From positions 1 to 64,000 of IMG/VR virus record IMGVR_UViG_3300009154_000042: a stretch of 64,000 bases of DNA; one strand, 5' to 3'. The DNA is from a virus. The position numbers and the translations under genes are program-made. The notes under the pieces were generated by a model. The model saw only the letters and a list, made by a program, of their open reading frames with translations. It had not been told where the DNA came from and made no database searches. This document shows, piece after piece, positions 27,523-37,041 of the stretch; the stretch's first letter is position 1, and the number at the start of each line of letters is the position of its first letter.

Positions 27523-30102
27523 ATGTCTTACGTTATAAACAAGAGTAATAATGAATTATTCTTAATTTTAAATGATAATATCATTGATAAGAATAATGCA
27601 TCTATATCACTGGTTGGTAGAAATGTATCCAACTTTGGCGATGCTCAGAATGAAAATTTTCTCCATATGTTGGAAAACTTTGCCAGGTCTAGTGCAGTTG
27701 GTGGTCAACCTAGAAGTCCCATAACGGGACAAATATGGTTTGATACTAATAGTAATATATGTAGACCCCTGGCATACGATGGCAGGGTGTGGAGACCACT
27801 TGCTGTTTCCATATATAGTCCATCAGCTAGAGATACACTCACCAACGCAACCTCAAGTCCTGCAATTCCATTTGCAGCATCTCAACCTGGTGATTTTTGG
27901 GTAAATAGTGTTACCAAACAGATGTACTTGGTAACTAGTACTGCATCCGATGTTTCGTTGATTGGCCCTGAATTGGTAGAAGGCTTTGCTACTACCAAAA
28001 TGTCTTCGCGTTCAATGAATGATAATTCAGGCACTGCTCGGCCAGTAATTCAAACAATCATCAATGGCGAAGTAATTAGCATCCAGAGCAATGTCACTTT
28101 CGTGCAAACCTCCACTAATGCAGTCGCTGGTTTTCCTATAATTTATCGCGGCGTGACTTATAAAAATTATAGTTCTTCTACTAGGTATTCCACGCTATCA
28201 ACTGACGTTGTCCTTCATGGATTACACGAGCAGTTAGATCGATCATATCCTCGTAGAAATATCGATGAGCATATACAAGGTGATTGGAGTGTAGATACTG
28301 GAAACTTTTTCTATTTTGGATCTTCACAAGAATCTAGTATAAGCTGGAAGTCGTCCGCAAATTCATTGACATTAAAAACAACATCAGATATTTCGTTTAA
28401 AACAACTACTACTTCTTTGATTTTTAATGGTGCAACATTAATACCTTCGGTGTCTTCAATAATAGATTTGGGATCAAATGATTATTTGTACAATTCTGTC
28501 TATACAAAACGCATTGATAGTGGAGCAACAACCGGTACTGTCGGCGGAGATTGGAAAATTGACGCAGCGACTGTAATTTCGCCAAACACAGATCTTTCTA
28601 GTAATATAGGCACAGCATCTTCAAGATTTAATAATGTTTTTGCTGCAAATCTGTCAACCGGTAACTCATCAAATCAAGGCACATTAACAGGTGCTTGGCA
28701 ACTTAGTGCTAATTCTACATTTTCGCCACTTTCAAATTTGAGTAATAATCTTGGACTGTCAAATAAGAAATTTAATACGGCGTATGTTTCAACAATTTCT
28801 GGAATCACATCAATTATAGGATCTCCCGTTTTAACTGGCCATTTACTGCCATCTGTTACTGGAATCTATGAATTAGGTAATACAGATTATCAATGGTTAA
28901 AGATGTACGCAACCTATGTTAGATCGAATAACTTAATTTCAACCACTGGAACTATTGGAACATTTACTGCCACTAATGCTACTATTGGCGTTTTAACTGC
29001 TACAAGTGTCAATGCCGTTAATATTACTGCCACTGGATCAATCAATGCTCCTGCCGTGTATATAAATGGATATTCTGCATTAACAGCAACTTATGTATTG
29101 AATACAGCATCTTCTGTGGTACTTGGAGGAATCAAAGTTGGCAATGGCATTAGTGTGTCATCTAGTGGAACTATTTCAGTAGTTACGTATAATCAAAGTT
29201 TAAACACTTCAAATTCGGTCACATTTAACAATATATCGGTCAATGATATAACAACTGGTGGCATATTTACGGCACCGACAGGAACAATTTCTAATTTCAA
29301 TGCAAATACCGCAACCATTGGTGGCAACTTAACTGTAAATTCTGCAGGAATTGTAAATGCTACTATAAATTCTCTTAATTCTCCTTCTGCAACAATTACT
29401 AGACTTTCTGGAGGAAATTCAACATTTAATAATGTTACCGCGACCGTTGCAACAATTAGTACTCTAACCGTATCTACTTTGATAGACAGGTTTTCAACAT
29501 CTATCAATAAAATTGATACTGATAGTTTTATGATTGCCAATTCTGATTCAAATCTTGCAACTCAGCGAGCAATAGTTAGTTACATTGCTCGCCTATTATC
29601 TCAGTTGCCATCTATTCCTCCTGTTCCAACGGGAGCAGTATTTTATGTTGCCATGCAGGCATTGCCAAACGGCTATGTGATTTGTAATGGAGGATCTTAT
29701 TCTACCACTGATAGTCGATATCTTAATTTGTTCAATGCTATAGGATATACATACGGTGGCTCTGGTAACACATTTAGAGTTCCAGATCTGAGGGGACAAT
29801 TCATAAGAGGACATGATGCAGGTAAAGGAGTTGATTCTGGCCGAGCGTTCGGATCTGCACAATCTGATGATATTGTATCACATAGTCATTATATGTTTGC
29901 CGACGGTAATAGTGCATATAATAATATGTCATCTTATCCAGAAGCTGCACCTTCTGCTAACACTTCTGGAGGATCATCTGGATCAAGTTATAATATTGGT
30001 ACAAATGGAGTTAGTGACGCAACTGAGGGCAGAACAAGCGCAGTCGGTGGCAATGAGACTAGGCCTAAGAACGTTGCGCTTATGCCAATTATAAAACTTT
30101 AA
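27523..30102 (+). CDS. Tail-fibre protein 3 with gp12-like collar tip
   Basis: 859 residues. It carries the shared N-terminal module (ISLVGRNVSNFGDAQNENFL, GQIWFDT, GDFWVNS). The shaft holds repeats of about 50 residues of the form 'G-x-W-[KQ]-[IL] ... S-P-x-[TS]-[DN]-L-S-x-N-[IL]-G ... F-N' at about residues 340-450. The C-terminal ~130 residues are a full tail-collar domain: PTGAVFYVAMQALPNGYVIC, FRVPDLRGQFIRGHDAG, HSHYMF, and the closing ETRPKNVALMPIIKL. This tip resembles that of T4 gp12 short fibres and many long-tail-fibre tips. A good ribosome site (AGGGGA) precedes the ATG. Confidence 0.82.
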   Translation: MSYVINKSNNELFLILNDNIIDKNNASISLVGRNVSNFGDAQNENFLHMLENFARSSAVGGQPRSPITGQIWFDTNSNICRPLAYDGRVWRPLAVSIYSPSARDTLTNATSSPAIPFAASQPGDFWVNSVTKQMYLVTSTASDVSLIGPELVEGFATTKMSSRSMNDNSGTARPVIQTIINGEVISIQSNVTFVQTSTNAVAGFPIIYRGVTYKNYSSSTRYSTLSTDVVLHGLHEQLDRSYPRRNIDEHIQGDWSVDTGNFFYFGSSQESSISWKSSANSLTLKTTSDISFKTTTTSLIFNGATLIPSVSSIIDLGSNDYLYNSVYTKRIDSGATTGTVGGDWKIDAATVISPNTDLSSNIGTASSRFNNVFAANLSTGNSSNQGTLTGAWQLSANSTFSPLSNLSNNLGLSNKKFNTAYVSTISGITSIIGSPVLTGHLLPSVTGIYELGNTDYQWLKMYATYVRSNNLISTTGTIGTFTATNATIGVLTATSVNAVNITATGSINAPAVYINGYSALTATYVLNTASSVVLGGIKVGNGISVSSSGTISVVTYNQSLNTSNSVTFNNISVNDITTGGIFTAPTGTISNFNANTATIGGNLTVNSAGIVNATINSLNSPSATITRLSGGNSTFNNVTATVATISTLTVSTLIDRFSTSINKIDTDSFMIANSDSNLATQRAIVSYIARLLSQLPSIPPVPTGAVFYVAMQALPNGYVICNGGSYSTTDSRYLNLFNAIGYTYGGSGNTFRVPDLRGQFIRGHDAGKGVDSGRAFGSAQSDDIVSHSHYMFADGNSAYNNMSSYPEAAPSANTSGGSSGSSYNIGTNGVSDATEGRTSAVGGNETRPKNVALMPIIKL

Positions 30103-30114
30103 ATAAATAGTAAT

Positions 30115-32490
30115 ATGTCATATACACTATACAAATCAAATGGATCAAAATTTTTAATCATACAAGATGGTACAGTGGATACTACCACTGATCTCACATT
30201 TGTTGGTAAAAATTATACCGGTTATGGTACACAAGTTAATGAAAATTTTGTTAAATTATTAGAAAATTTTGCAAATAATAAATCACCAAAGGTACCAGTA
30301 GTAGGACAGCTTTGGTTTGATACATCTGATAAGCGTCTAAAGCTGTATGATGGTTCCAGATTCAAGTTTATGGGCGTCATTAATTATGGCGCCACTGCGC
30401 CAGTGAGAATGAATGCAGGTGATCTGCATTTTGATACAGACAACTCACTGTATGCATATAATGGTACAACCTGGATAAAAATTGGTCCGACTACGATACC
30501 TAATTTTCAAAGTAGTGAAGGTGGTGGACTTCCTACCACTACTATACTAGGCAACGACAGTTTGCCTTATAATATTGTAAAGATAGCTGTTTCTGGTACA
30601 ACTGCAACAGTTATATCAAATGGTCCAATCTTTCAGCCTAGGGGCGATCAGGACATCACGGCATCATTTCCGAGAATTTATCCTGGCATAACTCTTCGAG
30701 GCGCCGATCCTATCACTGGAGTAAGTTCTACGTCCACTAATGGCGGCAAGTATTTACTTTGGGGTACCGCTGCATCATCGTTATCCTTGGTAAATGCAAA
30801 TGGAACAATTTCATCGGCGTCAAATTTTGTAAAAGCTCTTGATCTTCAAAATGGAGTTTCTTATCAAATAACATCCCTCAATGATACCGGAATAACTGTT
30901 GGCAATCAAAGAGTTATTCAAATGCATGTTACTTCTTCAACGGTTGGAAATGTAAGTGTAATTGGCGGATCGAGACTGTTGTTAAATGTCAATGGAATTG
31001 CAGGAACTTATACTAATGTTATTAGTCTTGAAGGATCTTCTTCTCTTGGTATTCTACCTAACGCAAGTTATCCAGTTGCACTTGGATCGACTGCTACTGG
31101 TCGAAGATTCAGTAATTTATATGTAAACACGGTCACGGCTGCATTTTTAACAAGCACAAATATTTTTTCGACGGTAATAACTGCTACGACTTTTAATGTA
31201 GCGACCATTTCAGCAAGTAGTAGTATTCAAATCAACGGCTCAAATGTTTGGACGGCCGCTAGTTTAACCAATAATAATCAACTTTCTAATGGAGCAAATT
31301 ATTTAACATCCTCTACTTTGGGAACTTATGGCGTTACTTCAATCACAGGAACTGCTAACGAGGTAACAGCAAGCCCATCAAAGGGAGCTGTCACGATTGG
31401 TCTTCCTAACTCTGTTCGAATTACTAATAGTCTGACTGCCGCAACAGTTTACGGTAATACAGTATATTCAAATGGATTCGAATGCTTGACATCAGATACA
31501 TTGAATATTCCTGCTTCTGGAATTCAAGCAGTTTTGGGAACGACAAATGAAACTGATGTGACTGTTGTGAATTCTGGGACAATACGAGTTGGTTTGGTCA
31601 GTGCGGTAAGTGGATTAACTTCTCTATCTGCAAATGCATTGTATGACAGTGCCGATAGAGTATTGACTACTGCTACAATTACTACGGCTACTAACTTAGG
31701 ACTAAAATTTACTATAACTGGAGCGACCGCATCATTGGGCGGTACATTAACTGTTGTAAGTGGCGGAACAGGTCTAACTAGTTATAGTATAGGTGACTTG
31801 TTATATGCTAGTGCACCGACTACCATTGGTAAATTGGCATCAGTTGCTTCAGGTAATGTTGTTATTTCAAATGGCGTTAATACTTTGCCTACTTGGGGCA
31901 AAGTGGGATTAACCACACATACTACTGGAACACTCGGTGTTGGTAATGGTGGTTCAGGCGCAGCGACATTTACTGCTGGATATTTAAAAGCTAGTGGAAC
32001 AACTGCATTTACTACAACTGCTACCATTCCTGGGGCTGATGTAAGTGGTAATATATCAGGCAATTCTGCGGATATTACAGGTTATAAACCGTTGCGAAAT
32101 ATTACCAGTGGTTATACAGGTGGCAGTAAAGTTTCTGTAAGTAGTACTGCTCCGACTAGTCCAACGCAGGGTGATATGTGGCTTGATATATCAGGAGGCA
32201 CTGGATATAGTCAATCACTAGGAACCGCTGGATGGACAAAATTACCAAATGGTATCTTAATACAATGGGGATCTGCTAGTGCTCTTGCCAACGATTCAAG
32301 TGGTCCATTTAATTTTCCAACAGCGTTTACGGGCGCTGTATATCGCATTTATGGAACTTGTTCTACTGGAAACAGCGGCGCGACCAACGGTAATAAAGTT
32401 GGGGCAACAATAGTGAGCACTACCCAATATCGGGTTTATAGCGATGATAATGCAGAAACAGTTGACTGGCTTGCAATAGGAACTTATTAA
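30115..32490 (+). CDS. Tail-fibre protein 4 with gp53-like receptor-binding tip
   Basis: 791 residues. It has the shared N-terminal module (LTFVGKNYTGYGTQVNENFVKLLENFANN, GQLWFDT, GDLHFDT) and a Ser/Thr/Ala-rich shaft. The last ~80 residues (GWTKLPNGILIQWGSASA ... FNFPTAFTGAVYRIYGTC) fit the C-terminal tip of many tail fibres, with 'G-x-x-x-Q-W-G ... F-P-x-A-F'. The next gene is a fibre-assembly chaperone, the usual partner of a host-range fibre of this type. This is therefore the best candidate for the main receptor-binding protein. Confidence 0.8.
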   Translation: MSYTLYKSNGSKFLIIQDGTVDTTTDLTFVGKNYTGYGTQVNENFVKLLENFANNKSPKVPVVGQLWFDTSDKRLKLYDGSRFKFMGVINYGATAPVRMNAGDLHFDTDNSLYAYNGTTWIKIGPTTIPNFQSSEGGGLPTTTILGNDSLPYNIVKIAVSGTTATVISNGPIFQPRGDQDITASFPRIYPGITLRGADPITGVSSTSTNGGKYLLWGTAASSLSLVNANGTISSASNFVKALDLQNGVSYQITSLNDTGITVGNQRVIQMHVTSSTVGNVSVIGGSRLLLNVNGIAGTYTNVISLEGSSSLGILPNASYPVALGSTATGRRFSNLYVNTVTAAFLTSTNIFSTVITATTFNVATISASSSIQINGSNVWTAASLTNNNQLSNGANYLTSSTLGTYGVTSITGTANEVTASPSKGAVTIGLPNSVRITNSLTAATVYGNTVYSNGFECLTSDTLNIPASGIQAVLGTTNETDVTVVNSGTIRVGLVSAVSGLTSLSANALYDSADRVLTTATITTATNLGLKFTITGATASLGGTLTVVSGGTGLTSYSIGDLLYASAPTTIGKLASVASGNVVISNGVNTLPTWGKVGLTTHTTGTLGVGNGGSGAATFTAGYLKASGTTAFTTTATIPGADVSGNISGNSADITGYKPLRNITSGYTGGSKVSVSSTAPTSPTQGDMWLDISGGTGYSQSLGTAGWTKLPNGILIQWGSASALANDSSGPFNFPTAFTGAVYRIYGTCSTGNSGATNGNKVGATIVSTTQYRVYSDDNAETVDWLAIGTY

Positions 32491-32491
32491 T

Positions 32492-32866
32492 ATGACAATT
32501 TATTACAGCCCATCGACAAGCGGATTTTATGATACCCGGGTTGGTTATGGCAATCTTCCTAATGATATAGTAGAAATTGAGTATTCAACTTATATTGATG
32601 CTCTAAATCAGCAATCATTGGGAAATAAACAAATTATATTTGAAAATAATACAATAAAAGTTGTGGAATATATGCTTGATTTAACGTGGGGAAATATTAG
32701 ATTGCTGAGGAATAAAAAATTGTCTCGTTCTGACTGGACTCAAAGCAAAGATGTTCCAGATAATATTTCTTCTCAATGGGCAGTATATAGACAAGCTCTT
32801 AGAGATATTCCTCAGATTCAAACAGATCCAAATAACATTATTTGGCCAACTCCTCCTGGAGAATAA
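32492..32866 (+). CDS. Tail-fibre assembly chaperone
   Basis: 124 residues. The second half (WGNIRLLRNKKLSRSDWTQ, then WAVYRQALRDIPQ) is the hallmark 'R-x-x-x-L-x-x-[ST]-D-W-T-Q ... W-x-x-Y-R-Q-x-L-R-D-[IL]-P' of phage tail-fibre assembly (Tail_APC/Caudo_TAP-type) proteins. These help the neighbouring fibre tip to fold and trimerise, as T4 gp38 and lambda Tfa do. It starts just after the stop of fibre 4, which fits a dedicated partner. Confidence 0.85.
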   Translation: MTIYYSPSTSGFYDTRVGYGNLPNDIVEIEYSTYIDALNQQSLGNKQIIFENNTIKVVEYMLDLTWGNIRLLRNKKLSRSDWTQSKDVPDNISSQWAVYRQALRDIPQIQTDPNNIIWPTPPGE

Positions 32867-32868
32867 TC

Positions 32869-33417
32869 GTGGCAGCAGTTTCTAAAATATGGAATGGTTC
32901 TTCTTGGATTAATCCATTTTTTCTCTATCCAAAAGTATGGAATGGCACTGATTGGGTATATGGATTGCCTAAGATATGGGCAATTGCACAAGCTACTGAT
33001 AGTAAAATTGTTGCAGTTGGCGTAAATTATACCTTTATTCAAGGCGGTGGCGGAATTCCTGGACCTGGGGGAGGTGTTCCTCCCCAAACTATTACTACCT
33101 GTGGTTATTTAAAAGACAATTACGGTAATATTAATAGCACTGCATCGGCATTGTACACAGGATGGGAACCATTAACAATTGATCAAATTACTTACTTAGA
33201 AAGAGTAAATGACAACACTGGTGGTATTATAATACAAACAATTACATTAATTATTAATGGTGCACCAAACTCTGGATGGACTACAATGACAATCAACGGT
33301 ACTTCATATTCTAGAGCAAGCGCCGCATATACCACCGGCGGCACCTGGGTGTGGACTCCTACATCAAATCCGTTTGGAACAACACCCGGCTCTCAAATTA
33401 CAGTAACGTGGGCATAA
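32869..33417 (+). CDS. Small putative virion protein with WNG repeats
   Basis: 182 residues if begun at the GTG at 32869, two bases after the chaperone stop. A longer reading from TTG at 32842 would overlap that gene and adds no conserved sequence. The N-terminus repeats 'K-[IV]-W-N-G-[ST]-x-W' (KIWNGSSWINP, KVWNGTDWVYG), then a Gly/Pro-rich hinge at about residues 62-75, then a beta-rich domain ending ITVTWA. It is the last gene of the + strand late block and is likely structural. The family is not recognised. Confidence 0.6.
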   Translation: MAAVSKIWNGSSWINPFFLYPKVWNGTDWVYGLPKIWAIAQATDSKIVAVGVNYTFIQGGGGIPGPGGGVPPQTITTCGYLKDNYGNINSTASALYTGWEPLTIDQITYLERVNDNTGGIIIQTITLIINGAPNSGWTTMTINGTSYSRASAAYTTGGTWVWTPTSNPFGTTPGSQITVTWA

Positions 33418-33423
33418 GATAAT

Positions 33424-33454
33424 AGAAAAGCCCTAGTTAGGCTAGGGCTTTTCT
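33424..33454. terminator. Two-way intrinsic terminator between converging gene blocks
   Basis: A perfect 13-bp inverted repeat (arms 33424-33436 and 33442-33454, loop of 5) has a GCCCTAG core flanked by A-run and T-run. Read from either strand, the stem ends in a T-rich stretch. It lies between the end of the + strand virion block (33417) and the end of the - strand block (33463), so it can stop transcription from both sides. Confidence 0.9.
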
Positions 33455-33462
33455 AATTGAGC

Positions 33463-34071
33463 TTAAATAGTTTCAACAGCGTCTTTAGTAGCTGTTTTCT
33501 TACTTTTGGGCGGATCCACTTCGTCGGCCGCCTTTCTCAACTTCGCTGCTTCTTTATAGAGTGCATCAGCACGACTACGCATTTCGGCAGGAGTCAAAGT
33601 TATACTAGATGTTTCAAATGTTTCATCAGATGCCGCATCTTTGACAACGGTTTCATTCGAGTCTACTAGTGTTGGAATAGTTGCATTTGAACCATCCTTG
33701 ATAGCTAACTCATTGAGCGAAACTCCTTTTTGTTGAGCAATAATGTTATTAAGTTCATCAAGTGGTATTGATGTTTTATTATCTGGAGTAATCAATACGC
33801 CATTGGTAGGAACTTTTTTCATTAATCCATTGGAGTGAACATAGTGCAGCATGTTTGAACCATCTGGAAACCGACGAACAGACATAACATCCGCAAGTTC
33901 ATCGGCTTGTTGTCCGGTTTCTGAATCAATCAGACTCATTAATGAGTCGTGATAAGAGTCCATGAGCGCCTGTGTTCCTATAACTAGAGCAGAGTGCGGA
34001 TCGCCTGGTATTGTACGATAGGCAATTACAATCTTTGCTCCGTTGTTTTTCATTTTACCAACGTGTTTCAT
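33463..34071 (-). CDS. Conserved phage protein of unknown function
   Basis: 202 residues. The first ~115 residues (KNNGAKIVIAYRTIPGDPHSA, SYHDSLMSLIDSETGQQADEL, VMSVRRFPDGSNMLHYVHSNG) form a compact domain that resembles conserved hypothetical proteins of T4-like cyanophages. The last 80 are charged and partly disordered, with helical 'MRSRADALYKEAAKLRKAADEV' near the end. AAGGAGA precedes the ATG. It is third in a run of three small genes behind the VWA gene. No function can be given. Confidence 0.6.
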   Translation of the reverse strand: MKHVGKMKNNGAKIVIAYRTIPGDPHSALVIGTQALMDSYHDSLMSLIDSETGQQADELADVMSVRRFPDGSNMLHYVHSNGLMKKVPTNGVLITPDNKTSIPLDELNNIIAQQKGVSLNELAIKDGSNATIPTLVDSNETVVKDAASDETFETSSITLTPAEMRSRADALYKEAAKLRKAADEVDPPKSKKTATKDAVETI

Positions 34072-34082
34072 GTTGGTTCTCC

Positions 34083-34319
34083 TTAGGCTGCTGGCGCAGT
34101 TGTATCTTCGTTTTCCTGAGGTGGAGCAACAGCGTTTAGGAAATCGTTGAGCTTATTAAATGCGGTGCCAATAGCTGCCATTTCAGCAGCACGAAATGCA
34201 CCACGAGTGGCAGCAACATCAATAATTGAACGAAGGTTACCTAGATCCTGAATGGTTAGTTCTGGAGTTGTAGTTGTAGCATCGGTTGCGGCTACATCAG
34301 TTGTATTTTGATCAGACAT
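34083..34319 (-). CDS. Small conserved phage protein
   Basis: 78 residues. A disordered Thr-rich start and an acidic end flank a conserved core (LTIQDLGNLRSIIDVAATRGAFRAAEM, then GTAFNKLNDFLNAVAP). Very similar small proteins occur widely in T4-like cyanophages without known function. The core is predicted to be two helices. AGGAGA lies well placed before the ATG. Confidence 0.65.
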   Translation of the reverse strand: MSDQNTTDVAATDATTTTPELTIQDLGNLRSIIDVAATRGAFRAAEMAAIGTAFNKLNDFLNAVAPPQENEDTTAPAA

Positions 34320-34333
34320 TTATATCTCCTGTG

Positions 34334-34609
34334 TTATTTGTCTAAGTATGGACACGATAGACTCAATATAGTTAGTTCTTTTGGATCTTCGATCCCCAAT
34401 TCTTGAATTTCAACTAACTTATTATTTGAATCTATTCGTAAATTTTTAACAATAGCATATCTGCTATCTAAATTTTGGTAGATCCAGATATCAACTGGAT
34501 CTACCCTAGATACTTTCAGTGTCATTTTTGCAAAATGCAGTGGAATATATGACAGTCTTCTTGTACCTGTTATATTATATGCATTTGCATTATCACGTAT
34601 TAACGCCAT
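34334..34609 (-). CDS. Small protein of unknown function
   Basis: 91 residues, beta-rich (RRLSYIPLHFAKMTLKVSRV, DIWIYQNLDSRYAIVKNLRI). No family recognised. It begins 13 bases after the stop of the VWA gene and is probably co-transcribed with it. A TATAAATA octamer at 34623-34630 on this strand overlaps that stop codon, but it lies only 13 bases from the ATG, closer than the other late boxes here. Confidence 0.5.
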   Translation of the reverse strand: MALIRDNANAYNITGTRRLSYIPLHFAKMTLKVSRVDPVDIWIYQNLDSRYAIVKNLRIDSNNKLVEIQELGIEDPKELTILSLSCPYLDK

Positions 34610-34621
34610 TATATATCTACT

Positions 34622-35833
34622 TTATTTATAATATGCATATTGCCCGAATGGCGGAACTATGTTTTCACTTCCGTGAATTACAAAGATAGATTCACAATAA
34701 TTCTCATCGCCCCAGCTTCCGCAAGGATATCCATCTGTGAACATTATGAATCGCTTCGGTTCAATATCGTTGTCTTTCATGAACTTGAAGTTAGCATCAA
34801 AGTCAGTGCCACCACCACCCTTGACTTTGTAAGTCAGAATGTCAGAGGCATTGTCTCCGGTGAACTCTGCATAGTTATAAACTTTGGTATCAAAGCACCA
34901 CAGATTTAACTTAAAATCTGTATATTCGTCCATGATTCCCTTGACCTCAGAAATAAAATCAGTTGCCTGTCGATCACTGATAGAACCACTCATGTCAATT
35001 GCGCAACTTACATCAATAGTTTCTTCGTTAATCATTCCAGGAAGAACCGCTCCGCACATCTGACTTTTACGGTTTACACGCGAAAAGCTAAAATTGCTTT
35101 TAAGAATACTTTGAATATTCATATGAAGTAGTTCACGCCAGTCGATTTTTGGCTCGGTAAACTCGTTTATCAGTCTTGCAACACTAGCTGGAACACTATC
35201 TGCGCCCGCCGCATGGGCTGCACTAATCATTGCTTCTTTTATTTCGTCACGGATTTTCTTTCGATCTTCTTCCGAAATTGAAGGACCATCGTTATCTCCG
35301 TCACCGCCAAGGTGCTCATCTAAAAGATCACCAAGGCTACTAATGTCAATTTTAGTAGCTTTTTCGTAAATGTCTTCATAGATTTGTTCAAATGACCATC
35401 CACGATACTTGTTATCTTGAAACACGCTTATAAATTTTGGAAATTCGCCTATCTTTTCGTCTTTGCAGATTTGATTAACTGCATAATCCATTGCAATGTT
35501 TGCAAGCTTTCTGTCACGGCTCTCACGGCGTCCCATATGATCAAATACATTATGAAGTACTTCGTGTGCAAAACCAAAGCTACATTCTTTGGAACTAAGC
35601 TTGTTAACAAATCCTACATTGTAATAAAAATGACGACCATCTGTTGCTAAAGTAGATAGCCAGTCAGATGCATCAACGATTTTTAATCGAGTTGCCATGT
35701 TTCCAAAAAATGGATGACGGAGAAGTAGTCCAATTCGTGCAGTGACTAACTTTTCCACCGCCGAGTGCTGCTCTTCGCGAGAATATTCTTTCTTTTCTGG
35801 CTTCTTGATTTTTTCTTGCTTCATAACAGACAT
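34622..35833 (-). CDS. VWA-domain protein with metallopeptidase-like HExxH motif
   Basis: 403 residues. Residues 90-94 are HEVLH, followed by H99, as in the putative metallopeptidase domain that precedes VWA domains in this family. The VWA domain carries a MIDAS motif D280-x-S-x-S (AIDMSGSISD), a 'GGGGTDF' threonine loop and 'IMFTDGYPCG'. In this family it pairs with a MoxR-type ATPase, as the next gene upstream shows. Such pairs act as metal-dependent chaperones that insert cofactors or remodel complexes; the phage target is unknown. AGGAG sits 6 bases before the first ATG, which fixes the start. It has its own sigma70 promoter. Confidence 0.85.
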   Translation of the reverse strand: MSVMKQEKIKKPEKKEYSREEQHSAVEKLVTARIGLLLRHPFFGNMATRLKIVDASDWLSTLATDGRHFYYNVGFVNKLSSKECSFGFAHEVLHNVFDHMGRRESRDRKLANIAMDYAVNQICKDEKIGEFPKFISVFQDNKYRGWSFEQIYEDIYEKATKIDISSLGDLLDEHLGGDGDNDGPSISEEDRKKIRDEIKEAMISAAHAAGADSVPASVARLINEFTEPKIDWRELLHMNIQSILKSNFSFSRVNRKSQMCGAVLPGMINEETIDVSCAIDMSGSISDRQATDFISEVKGIMDEYTDFKLNLWCFDTKVYNYAEFTGDNASDILTYKVKGGGGTDFDANFKFMKDNDIEPKRFIMFTDGYPCGSWGDENYCESIFVIHGSENIVPPFGQYAYYK

Positions 35834-35858
35834 TGCAGACTCCTATTGTTATTCAACC

Positions 35859-35886
35859 ATTATACACTAACATATTGAAATGTCAA
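35859..35886 (-). promoter_or_regulatory. Sigma70-type promoter for the VWA gene
   Basis: On the - strand, TTGACA (35881-35886) and TATAAT (35859-35864) are perfect hexamers with a 16-bp spacer. The -35 box overlaps the arm of the hairpin that follows the MoxR gene. The VWA start codon is 26 bases below the -10 box. Confidence 0.85.
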
Positions 35887-35906
35887 GGGGCCCATACGAG
35901 CCCCTT
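35885..35906 (-). terminator. Possible short terminator after the MoxR-type gene
   Basis: A 7-bp GC-rich inverted repeat (35885-35891 with 35900-35906, loop of 8) lies just after the stop at 35914. It has no U-run of more than two, so it is a weak terminator, or a hairpin that insulates the following promoter. Confidence 0.45.
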
Positions 35907-35913
35907 AACGGTA

Positions 35914-36993
35914 TTATTCCATTGACGAGATGATGTACTTGCCGTACCTTTCATGAAACTCATCAAAACTCGTGAGTTTCGCAGCATCAAAAGGCAGATT
36001 GTACTGAGTGAGTGCAACCTTTGCACCCATGACATTAAGCTCAGTAGGAAAATTGTTCATCATGAACTTGAAAAAGTTGTCTGCTTGGTTATTCCAGTCT
36101 TTTTCATTTCGCTCACTTGCTGCTAATAGTTCATAGCACATACTGATGGTCAATGAGTACATCGCGGAGATTTCTTTTACCTTCAGCTCGGTAACTTCGC
36201 CACTAAGAATCGATTCCGGCCTCGGTAATTTGCTAGCAATCTTGCGATGTGCCATAAACTTGACAGCAAGTCCGTCACCGATAGCGCCTGATACCAAGTC
36301 CGTGAGAGTGTTCTCTGGCAGATCATCGTCTTCTAGGAGTTCAGCAACAAACGACCAAGAGCGAGGAGTGGCAAATGAGCGACTAGAACTACGAGGATCG
36401 AAGTCGTACAGATCCTGCTTTGCAAATCCAATGTAACCGATTACCTGTTCATGAACATTGTTAGCAATTGCCCATTCTTGCCAATCACCGTGGTTTACCT
36501 TAATTTCAAGGTGAAGGAATCGGTTGGCAAGTGGCGCAGGCATTCGATAAGTAACGCCCTTGTCACTTTCACGATTGCCAGCGGCAATGATACTAACACC
36601 CTTGGGCAGATGATATGTACCGACTCGACGATTTAGAATCAACTGATATGCGGCTGCCTGTGTTGCAGGCGCAGCAGAGTTGAGTTCGTCAAGAAAAAGA
36701 ATAGCAGTGGAATTAGGATCGCTAGGCAATTCAATAGGCGGTGCCCATGTCATTGCGCCCTTGTCTGGATTATAAAAGGGAATGCCCTTGATGTCAGTTG
36801 GTTCCCACAAAGAAAGTCGAACGTCAATGACTTCTCGGCCATTTTCAGCACCGACCTGATGAACGATATCTGACTTGCCAATGCCAGGAGGTCCCCACAT
36901 GAATACAGGACGATTTACCTTAAAACACTTACGGATTGCAGCCTTGGCCTCGTTTGGACTTTGGGTGCGATTAACACTGGATACATCTGCCAT
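35914..36993 (-). CDS. MoxR-type AAA+ ATPase
   Basis: 359 residues. Walker A is GPPGIGKS at residues 34-41 or so. Walker B is ILFLDELNS (D102, E103). A sensor-like 'SIIAAGNRESD' and a helix-2-type 'SRSFATPRSW' region follow. These are the features of the MoxR branch of AAA+ proteins, which work with VWA proteins. The partner VWA gene is next downstream but has its own promoter. T4 lacks this pair; it is common in environmental T4-like phages. AGAGG is well placed before the ATG. Confidence 0.88.
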   Translation of the reverse strand: MADVSSVNRTQSPNEAKAAIRKCFKVNRPVFMWGPPGIGKSDIVHQVGAENGREVIDVRLSLWEPTDIKGIPFYNPDKGAMTWAPPIELPSDPNSTAILFLDELNSAAPATQAAAYQLILNRRVGTYHLPKGVSIIAAGNRESDKGVTYRMPAPLANRFLHLEIKVNHGDWQEWAIANNVHEQVIGYIGFAKQDLYDFDPRSSSRSFATPRSWSFVAELLEDDDLPENTLTDLVSGAIGDGLAVKFMAHRKIASKLPRPESILSGEVTELKVKEISAMYSLTISMCYELLAASERNEKDWNNQADNFFKFMMNNFPTELNVMGAKVALTQYNLPFDAAKLTSFDEFHERYGKYIISSME

Positions 36994-37041
36994 TTTAAAC
37001 CTCTATGAATTATTGTGAATGCAGCGTCTTGCTGTGATATA

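Noticed and set aside
34623-34630. Exact TATAAATA on the - strand before the gene at 34609
   Set aside because: It is made by the last codons Tyr-Lys-stop of the VWA gene and lies only 13 bases from the ATG, so chance is likely.
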